A DNA stretch of 11,400 nucleotides from Porphyrobacter sp. UBA7686 (GTDB lineage Bacteria; Pseudomonadota; Alphaproteobacteria; Sphingomonadales; Sphingomonadaceae): contig DLGU01000011.1 in assembly GCA_002482865.1 (NCBI GenBank), forward strand, positions 6,967 to 18,366. The letters run 5' to 3'. This document shows positions 6,864-11,400 of this stretch, in pieces. Every line of letters starts with the position of its first letter. Positions within the stretch are counted from its first letter, which is position 1. The notes under the pieces were generated by a model. The model saw nothing but the letters and a program-made list of their open reading frames with translations, did not search any database and was not told the origin of the DNA. Both the position numbers and the translations under genes were made by a program.

Positions 6864-6877
6864 GACGCAAAGGCGCA

Positions 6878-7717
6878 TTGGCGATTTCGGACGATCCTTT
6901 AGCATTGGCGGCGGACCAGCCGCGCGGACTGGCCGCGCTGTGGCAAGCGGTGCGCGATACGCCGCGACGCCGAAAGCTGGCGAGCCTTGCGATTGCGTTC
7001 GCGCTCGAGGCGCTGATTCTGCTGCTGCTCCTGACCCTTGGCCAGCAATTCGCGGGGGATGATGACACGCGCGAGTTCGTGACCATGACCGCGATCGAAT
7101 TCGCCGCCCCGCCGGAGCCGGAAGCCCCGGCCGAGCCCGAAAGCGAGAGCGCCGCCTCGCCCGACACCCCGTCGCCCCCGGTGACCCAGCAAGAGCTTGC
7201 CCCCGAACCGCTGCGCCCTTCTCCTCTGGCCATCAACCCGAGCCCCGCGCCCGAGCCTGCCCCGCCGCAGCAGCAACCCCAGCAGCCGCCCCAGCCGCAG
7301 GCCAGCCCCTCGCCCAAGATTGGCGCGCGGATCAGGCCGGGGCGCACGATGGGGCCGGCCGACACCGGCAACCCGCGCACCGCCGGAGACAGCCAGCGCG
7401 TCGGCACCGCGCCCAATGGCGAGCCGCTCTACGCCGCGCGCTGGTACCGCGAACCGACCGATCAGGAGCTTTCCGGATACCTCTCCACCGCGAACGGCCC
7501 CGGCTATGCGCTGATCGCCTGCAAGACAGTGGCGGGCTACTATGTCGAGGATTGCGTGCTGGAGAGCGAAGGGCCGCAAGGCTCGATGATGGGCCGCGCG
7601 GTGCTGGCCGCCGCCTGGCAGTTCCGGGTGCGCCCAGCGCGGGTCAATGGACGCGAGCAATTCGGATCATGGGTGCGGATCCGGATCGACTATACGATTC
7701 GCAAGGCGCCGCGCTAA
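6878..7717 (+). CDS. TonB-like single-pass membrane protein
   Basis: A 279-residue protein with the layout of a TonB-type energy transducer. It has a short cytoplasmic N-terminus with basic RRRK (30-33), one membrane helix (about 34-54, rich in Leu), and an acidic then Pro/Gln-rich periplasmic spacer (about 72-140, with [13 protein letters not shown]). A C-terminal globular domain ends [14 protein letters not shown]...WVRIRIDY, which resembles the strand pattern of TonB C-terminal domains. Two cysteines (ACK and EDC in the C-terminal part) may form a disulfide. No exbB or exbD is adjacent, so its role in TonB-dependent uptake is inferred from architecture only. The start is TTG at 6878, with AAAGG five bases upstream. 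It follows comM by 48 bp. Its TAA (7715-7717) overlaps the recQ stop on the other strand. Confidence 0.8.
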   Translation: MAISDDPLALAADQPRGLAALWQAVRDTPRRRKLASLAIAFALEALILLLLLTLGQQFAGDDDTREFVTMTAIEFAAPPEPEAPAEPESESAASPDTPSPPVTQQELAPEPLRPSPLAINPSPAPEPAPPQQQPQQPPQPQASPSPKIGARIRPGRTMGPADTGNPRTAGDSQRVGTAPNGEPLYAARWYREPTDQELSGYLSTANGPGYALIACKTVAGYYVEDCVLESEGPQGSMMGRAVLAAAWQFRVRPARVNGREQFGSWVRIRIDYTIRKAPR

Positions 7718-9507
7718 CCGCTCAGGTGATCTCGCACCACCGCGATAAAGTCAGGCCCCCAGGTCTCGAGCTTCTTGGCGCCAACACCCGCAATCCCGCC
7801 CAGTTCGGCGAGTGTTTCGGGGCATTGGTTGGCCATGTCGCGCAGCACCGAATCGTGGAAGATGACATAGGCCGGGATGCCGTGTTCGCTGGCGAGCGCC
7901 TTGCGCTTGTTCCGCAGCGCTTCGAACAGCGGGCTGCCAATCGGGTTGGGCACGTCCCCACCGCTGCGTGAGCGACGACCGCGGCGGGCGCGGACGGGTG
8001 GCTCGGCGATGCTGACTCCGGCCTCGCCTTTGAGCACGGCACGCGCTTCGGGGCCGAGCATCAGCCCGCCATGCTCGGTCGCCGCCAGCATACCCCTCGC
8101 CACCAAGGTGCGCGTCAGGGGCCGAAGCAAAGCCGCTTCGCCCGAACCGACGATGCCGAACACCGACAGCTTGTCATGCCCGCGCGTGGTGATCCGCTCG
8201 TCGCTCTGGCCGGTCAGCACCTTTTCGATATGGCCGATGCCGAAGCTCTGCCCGGTGCGGTAGACGGCGGAGAGCAGCTTGCGCGCCAGCTCGCTCGCAT
8301 CGACCACTTGCGGCGGATTGTCGCAATTGTCGCAGTTGCCGCACCGGGCGGGCGGGTGCTCGCCGAAATGCTTGAGCAGGATCGCGCGGCGGCAATCGGG
8401 CGCCTCGACCAATTGCGCCAGTGTGTTGAGACGCGCCTGTTCGCCCGCCAGCCGTTCGGGCTCGACATCGCCGAGCCATTGGCGCGCACGGGCAAAGTCA
8501 GAGACGCCCCAGAACAGATGCGCCTCAGCCGGATCGCCGTCCCGCCCGGCGCGGCCGGTTTCCTGGTAATAGGCCTCGATCGACTTGGGCAGCCCGGCGT
8601 GGATGACGAAGCGGACGTCGGGCTTGTCGATCCCCATGCCGAAAGCGATCGTGGCGACCATCACCATGCTTTCGGACGCGACGAACTGCGCCTGCACCGC
8701 CGCGCGGCGTTCAGGCTCCAGCCCGGCGTGATAGAACGCCGCCTCGCGCCCGGTGCGGGCGATCTGGGCGGCGATGTCCTCGGTGGCCTTGCGGCTTGGC
8801 GCATAGACGATCCCCGCGCCTTCCATCCGTGCGAGGAGATCGGTGATCTGGCGCGGCCCATTGTCACGCGGCGTGATGACGTAGCGGATATTGGGCCGGT
8901 CGAACCCGGCAACGATCAGACCCTCATCCGGGATGCCGAGCTGTCGCAGAATATCCGCCCGCGTCGCCTGATCGGCGGTGGCGGTGAGCGCGAGCCTCGG
9001 CACATCCGGGAAGCGGTCGAGCACCGGGCGCAGCATCCGGTAATCCGGGCGGAAGTCATGCCCCCATTCGGAGACGCAATGCGCTTCATCAATCGCGAAG
9101 AGCGAAATGTCGGCGCGCTCCAGCAGCGCCTGAAATCCGGGCGTCGAAGCACGTTCGGGCGCGACATAGAGGAGGTCGAGTGCGCCGTTGCGGAAGGCCT
9201 CTGCCGTGGCGGCATTGTCGCTGTCGGCCGACGTCATCGAAGCGGCGCGGATCCCCGCTGCGCTGGCCGAGCGGATCTGGTCGTGCATCAGCGCGATTAG
9301 CGGGGAGATGACGATCGCCGTGCCCGCGCGCGCCAAGGCCGGCACCTGATAGCACAGGCTCTTGCCCGCGCCGGTCGGCATCAGGGCGAGGGTATGCGCG
9401 CCCGCCATGACCCGGCTGATGACCGCCTCCTGCTGCCCGCGAAAGGCGGGAAAGCCGAAGGTGCGGCGCAGGACATCATGACATTCGGGAGGGGCGACCA
9501 CGCTCAT
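7714..9507 (-). CDS. recQ: ATP-dependent DNA helicase RecQ
   Basis: A 597-residue superfamily 2 DNA helicase of the RecQ type, unwinding DNA 3' to 5' in recombination and fork repair. Motif 0 is [10 protein letters not shown] (17-26), motif I MPTGAGKS (43-50), and motif [20 protein letters not shown] (139-156, DEAH box plus the aromatic-rich loop specific to RecQ). Motif III is LTATAD. The second RecA domain has [16 protein letters not shown] and the arginine-finger motif [10 protein letters not shown]. The RQC zinc site is complete (Cys372, 389, 392, 395). An Arg-rich linker ([11 protein letters not shown]) leads to a full HRDC domain (about 525-597). ATG at 9507 is the natural start, although only a weak AGGG lies upstream. 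The gene is convergent with the TonB-like gene (stop codons overlap) and 62 bp downstream of the HxlR regulator, so it may be read from that transcript. Confidence 0.97.
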   Translation of the reverse strand: MSVVAPPECHDVLRRTFGFPAFRGQQEAVISRVMAGAHTLALMPTGAGKSLCYQVPALARAGTAIVISPLIALMHDQIRSASAAGIRAASMTSADSDNAATAEAFRNGALDLLYVAPERASTPGFQALLERADISLFAIDEAHCVSEWGHDFRPDYRMLRPVLDRFPDVPRLALTATADQATRADILRQLGIPDEGLIVAGFDRPNIRYVITPRDNGPRQITDLLARMEGAGIVYAPSRKATEDIAAQIARTGREAAFYHAGLEPERRAAVQAQFVASESMVMVATIAFGMGIDKPDVRFVIHAGLPKSIEAYYQETGRAGRDGDPAEAHLFWGVSDFARARQWLGDVEPERLAGEQARLNTLAQLVEAPDCRRAILLKHFGEHPPARCGNCDNCDNPPQVVDASELARKLLSAVYRTGQSFGIGHIEKVLTGQSDERITTRGHDKLSVFGIVGSGEAALLRPLTRTLVARGMLAATEHGGLMLGPEARAVLKGEAGVSIAEPPVRARRGRRSRSGGDVPNPIGSPLFEALRNKRKALASEHGIPAYVIFHDSVLRDMANQCPETLAELGGIAGVGAKKLETWGPDFIAVVRDHLSG

Positions 9508-9569
9508 GGCCGCGGCCCTAGCCGATCAAACGCGGCGAAGGCACCCGAGACGGGCGCTCTATCGACCGA

Positions 9570-10124
9570 TTATCGCGCGGCGGCAGCCTTGGCTTCGGCC
9601 AGATCGACCACATCGCCCTTGCCGAGCGTTGCGCCCGGGGTTGCGATCGTGCCATCGGCGCGGCGGCCGAGGTTGGCAGGACGTGTCAACCACAGGTCCT
9701 GATGGCCAAGAATGCGCCCGTCATGCGCGAGGATCGAGACCGGGCCGATCGGCAAACGATCCCGCTCGTCGACCAGCACCGGGTCCTCGACCACGGTTTC
9801 GGTGCCGTATTTCTGCCCCCACTGGCGCAAAGCCAGCATCGCGGGGAGCAGATCGAAGCCCTTTTCGGTCAGGCGATATTCGATCTTCCGGCGATCATCG
9901 GCGCAAGGTTCGCGCTTGAGAATGCCGTGTTCGACCAGCTTGGCGAGGCGGTTGGAGAGAATGTTGCGGGCGATCCCGAGCTCGCTCAGGAATTCCTCGA
10001 AGTGTTTGAGACCGTTGAAACTTGCCCGCAGGATCATGAACGACCAGCGTTCCCCCATCACCTCCAGCGCTTGCGGCAAGCCGCATTCGATGAGTTCGCG
10101 CAGCGGTTCTCTCAAATCACCCAT
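9570..10124 (-). CDS. HxlR-family winged-helix transcriptional regulator
   Basis: A 184-residue DNA-binding regulator. Residues about 15-100 match the HxlR/DUF24 type of MarR-like winged helix: ALEVMGERWSFMILR at the first helix, FNGLKHFEEFLSELGI, the recognition-helix segment ARNILSNRLAKLVEHGIL, and the wing around DRRKIEYRLTEKG. The C-terminal 75 residues (including PIGPVSILAHDGRILGHQDL) are longer than in the shortest HxlR proteins (about 110 residues) and may form an extra ligand or dimer region. HxlR members often respond to aldehydes, quinones or redox stress; the signal here is unknown. ATG at 10124 follows a purine-rich GGAAGGGGAAGGGA. It is divergent from the small secreted protein gene across 208 bp containing several palindromes, a usual place for its own operator. 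recQ follows 62 bp downstream on the same strand. Confidence 0.9.
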   Translation of the reverse strand: MGDLREPLRELIECGLPQALEVMGERWSFMILRASFNGLKHFEEFLSELGIARNILSNRLAKLVEHGILKREPCADDRRKIEYRLTEKGFDLLPAMLALRQWGQKYGTETVVEDPVLVDERDRLPIGPVSILAHDGRILGHQDLWLTRPANLGRRADGTIATPGATLGKGDVVDLAEAKAAAAR

Positions 10125-10199
10125 AGGTCGTGTCCCTTCCCCTTCCGGGGTGATGTGTAACCGCTTTTTGGCGGCCTCACAAAAAAATTTCAGTTTTCA

Positions 10200-10270
10200 G
10201 TTGCAACCCGCAACCTAGTTGGTTAAGTAGCGAATAGCAACCGGTTTCGAATCGAAATGTTGCATTGCAA
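10200..10270. promoter_or_regulatory. Palindrome-rich operator candidate in divergent promoter region
   Basis: This AT-richer gap holds several symmetric motifs: GTTGCAAC (10200-10207), TTTCGA-A-TCGAAA (10245-10257, perfect 6-1-6) and TTGCA-T-TGCAA (10260-10270, perfect 5-1-5). GCAACC occurs three times on the plus strand (10203-10208, 10210-10215, 10237-10242). The two perfect palindromes lie just upstream of a good -10 for the plus-strand gene, where a regulator could act on both divergent genes. The adjacent HxlR-type protein is the first candidate to bind here, by inference from position. Confidence 0.4.
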
Positions 10271-10272
10271 AA

Positions 10273-10278
10273 TACAAT
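10273..10278 (+). promoter_or_regulatory. Candidate -10 box of the small secreted protein gene
   Basis: TACAAT differs from TATAAT at one position. It would start transcription near 10285, about 48 bases before the ATG at 10333. No good -35 sits at 16-18 bases upstream; that position is occupied by part of the TTTCGAATCGAAA palindrome. This suggests a promoter that depends on an activator or is controlled by an overlapping factor. Confidence 0.4.
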
Positions 10279-10332
10279 GATTGAGACCACAGGGGCACCC
10301 CCCCTTTAAGGCAACAGGCAAAGGATACCCCG

Positions 10333-10677
10333 ATGATCAACACCCTCTCCATCCCCCGCACCGGCAAGCTCGCCATCCTCGCCTCGGCGCTGGTTTACAC
10401 CGGCCTCAGCTTCGGCGTCGCCACCGGCGCTGCCCCGCTTCAGGCGGCTGGCACCACCTATTACCACGCTACGCTGTCCGCCCCGGCGAGCGAAACCAAG
10501 GCTGTCGCCGACGGCGTCGCCTGGGCCTGCAAGGACGCGACTTGCGTTGCTGGCAAGACCACCGCTCGCCCCCTGCGCGTGTGCCGCGGCCTGAACCGCA
10601 AGTTCGGCGAAATCGCGACCTTCAAGGTCGATGGTCAGGAAATGGCCGCTGAAGAACTGGCCAAGTGCAACGGCTGA
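10333..10677 (+). CDS. Small secreted cysteine protein, CC_3452-like
   Basis: A 114-residue protein with a signal peptide: basic N-terminus to Lys12, a hydrophobic core (about 13-31) and probable cleavage near Ala34-Ala39. The mature part is about 75 residues with four cysteines (66, 71, 84, 112), suited to two disulfides in the periplasm. The order Tyr-x-Ala-x-Leu-Ser-Ala-Pro-Ala-Ser, then W-x-C-x4-C-V, then RP-x3-C, and a final LAKCN is what I remember of the small CC_3452 family found in Caulobacter and sphingomonads. That assignment is from memory of the pattern and the function of the family is not known. The ATG at 10333 has AAAGGA seven to eight bases upstream. The gene is alone: promoter region shared with the HxlR gene, strong terminator 65 bases after the stop. 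Confidence 0.88.
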   Translation: MINTLSIPRTGKLAILASALVYTGLSFGVATGAAPLQAAGTTYYHATLSAPASETKAVADGVAWACKDATCVAGKTTARPLRVCRGLNRKFGEIATFKVDGQEMAAEELAKCNG

Positions 10678-10741
10678 TTTCAGCCTGACATAAGTCCCTC
10701 TCTGCACGGCCCTCCTCTCCCTCCGTGACAGAGCTCCACGA

Positions 10742-10780
10742 CCCCCGGCACGCTTTCCCCAGAGCGTGGCCGGGGGTTTT
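10742..10780 (+). terminator. Strong intrinsic terminator after the small secreted protein gene
   Basis: CCCCCGGCACGCT (10742-10754) pairs with AGCGTGGCCGGGGG (10763-10776) with a single bulged G. This gives a 13-bp GC-rich stem with an 8-base loop, followed at once by TTTTGTGT. It fits a Rho-independent terminator on the plus strand. The opposite strand has no T-tract in the right place, so it works in one direction only. Confidence 0.9.
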
Positions 10781-10805
10781 GTGTGGTAGAACAGAGTTCT
10801 GAAGG

Positions 10806-10903
10806 CCGTTCGCCCTGAGCTTGTCGAAGGGCCGTCCTTCAACTTGGCGGGCCGCTCGGGGTCGCAAGAAAATTCAGTCCTTCGACAAGCTCAGGACGAA
10901 CGG
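10806..10903. repeat. REP-like inverted repeat pair (REPIN-like)
   Basis: Two 25-base arms lie head to head: 10806-10830 (core CCTGAGCTTGTCGAAGG) and 10879-10903 (core CCTTCGACAAGCTCAGG). They are reverse complements with one mismatch (position 10813 against 10896) and are separated by 48 bases. The core CTTCGACAAGCTCAGG is a repeat I know as widespread in intergenic regions of sphingomonads and other proteobacteria. The pair looks like a REPIN, a short non-autonomous element moved by a RAYT-type transposase elsewhere in the genome. No target duplication is evident. The right arm enters the end of the HAD gene and contains its stop codon. Confidence 0.85.
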
Positions 10904-11400
10904 ACGAAAGGGCTGGCCAATTTCAACAATCCTGCCGCGACCAGCTGCGCCTCGAGGCTCGCCGCATCGGTGAACAGGTGCGCGTCCCAGCCACGCGCTT
11001 TGGCGGCAGCGATGTTAGCGGGGTTGTCGTCGGTGAAGAACAGCGCTGAACCGTCGCGCCCGCTGCGCTCTTCGACGATTTCGTAGATGCGCGGCTCGGG
11101 CTTGGCGATTTTCTCGACGCCTGAAACGATGATGTCCTCGAAGTGATCGAAGATCGGCTGGGTCGGGCGGAACAGCTGCCAGAACTCGTCACCGAAATTG
11201 GTCAGGCAGAACAGCGGCACACCCGCCCCCGCCAGGCGCTCGACGATGGCGTGCGAGCCCGGCACCGGCCCCGGCACAGTCTCGTTAAAGCGGGTCGCAT
11301 AAGCGTTGATGTGCGATTCGTACGCAGGGAACTGCGCGATCCGTTCCGGCACCATGTCAGCCAGCGCGCGGCCACGGTCATGCTCGAAATGCCATTCCTC
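10891..11400 (-). CDS. HAD-superfamily hydrolase (subfamily IA), N-terminus beyond window edge
   Basis: The minus-strand frame is open from the window edge to a TGA at 10893-10891, giving 169 visible residues. It starts within EEWHFEHDRGRALAD, so the ATG at 11355 is an internal methionine rather than the start. HAD motif II is LTNFG, motif III is KPEPRIYE (catalytic Lys), and motif IV is FFTDDNPANIAAA with the metal-binding acidic pair. Motif I (DxDxT/V) must lie beyond the window. The pattern fits small-molecule phosphatases or dehalogenase-like HAD proteins of the YihX type; the substrate cannot be predicted. The last three to four codons (ending RSS) and the stop are encoded by the right arm of the REP-like pair, so the natural C-terminus may have been replaced. 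Confidence 0.92.
   Translation of the reverse strand, partial: EEWHFEHDRGRALADMVPERIAQFPAYESHINAYATRFNETVPGPVPGSHAIVERLAGAGVPLFCLTNFGDEFWQLFRPTQPIFDHFEDIIVSGVEKIAKPEPRIYEIVEERSGRDGSALFFTDDNPANIAAAKARGWDAHLFTDAASLEAQLVAAGLLKLASPFVRSS

Noticed and set aside
8071..9300. A 409-codon open frame on the plus strand opposite recQ
   Set aside because: Antisense to a complete RecQ with all helicase motifs; it is a codon-bias shadow.
10281..10652. An alternative plus-strand frame overlapping the small secreted protein
   Set aside because: The frame starting at 10333 has a signal peptide, ordered cysteines and a good ribosome binding site; the alternative gives an Arg/Pro-rich product.
11353..11355. 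ATG at 11355 as the true start of the HAD hydrolase
   Set aside because: The frame stays open to the window edge with family-like residues (EWHFEHDRGR), and the protein would lack the catalytic motif I region.
1..11400. CRISPR array, tRNA or rRNA gene, insertion sequence, or defence or phage cassette
   Set aside because: I saw no regularly spaced repeats, cloverleaf, transposase or phage protein. Apart from the REP-like pair the window looks like ordinary core chromosome, so no new multi-gene system is claimed.

Overview
The window is GC-rich chromosomal DNA with tightly packed genes. It most likely comes from an alphaproteobacterium, and I would place it in the order Sphingomonadales (Erythrobacter/Porphyrobacter-like). 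The reasons are the protein style of YidC, RnpA and the 44-residue L34; a small CC_3452-like cysteine protein; a TonB-like protein beside comM; and a CTTCGACAAGCTCAGG-type inverted repeat pair that is common in that order. The placement is an inference from general familiarity, not from a search.

Layout. The minus strand at 1-413 holds the N-terminal part of a lipoprotein cut by the window edge. Positions 631-4043 (minus) hold the classical block rpmH - rnpA - yidD - yidC - engB, transcribed right to left. It encodes ribosomal protein L34, the RNase P protein, the YidD insertion helper, the YidC membrane insertase and the EngB ribosome-assembly GTPase. A secreted ClpP/crotonase-like protein (4141-5154, minus) lies directly upstream of it, and its 3' end appears to hold the rpmH promoter. 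Divergently on the plus strand are comM (5339-6829) and a TonB-like membrane protein (6878-7717). The latter converges on recQ (7714-9507, minus), and their stop codons overlap. Upstream of recQ in the same direction is an HxlR-type regulator (9570-10124). A 208-bp AT-richer divergent promoter region rich in small palindromes separates it from a small secreted cysteine protein (10333-10677, plus), which ends in a strong intrinsic terminator. A REP-like inverted pair (10806-10903) follows. It runs into the end of a HAD-family hydrolase (10891 to beyond the window, minus) and provides its stop codon.

How the genes work together. The rpmH-to-engB block joins ribosome synthesis, tRNA 5' processing, inner-membrane protein insertion and 50S maturation in one probable transcript. 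Several hairpins without U-tracts lie between rpmH and rnpA and could set the very different amounts needed of L34 and RnpA. ComM and RecQ both act on DNA (branch migration in natural transformation, and 3'-5' unwinding) but sit in different, convergent transcripts.

I do not see a CRISPR array, tRNA or rRNA gene, insertion sequence, prophage gene or defence island. The window is mostly housekeeping DNA. The items most worth a second look are the REP-like pair fused to the HAD gene, the hairpin cluster and structured leader of the rpmH operon, the ClpP-like exported protein with altered motifs, and the palindrome-rich divergent promoter next to the HxlR regulator. I found no convincing new multi-gene system.
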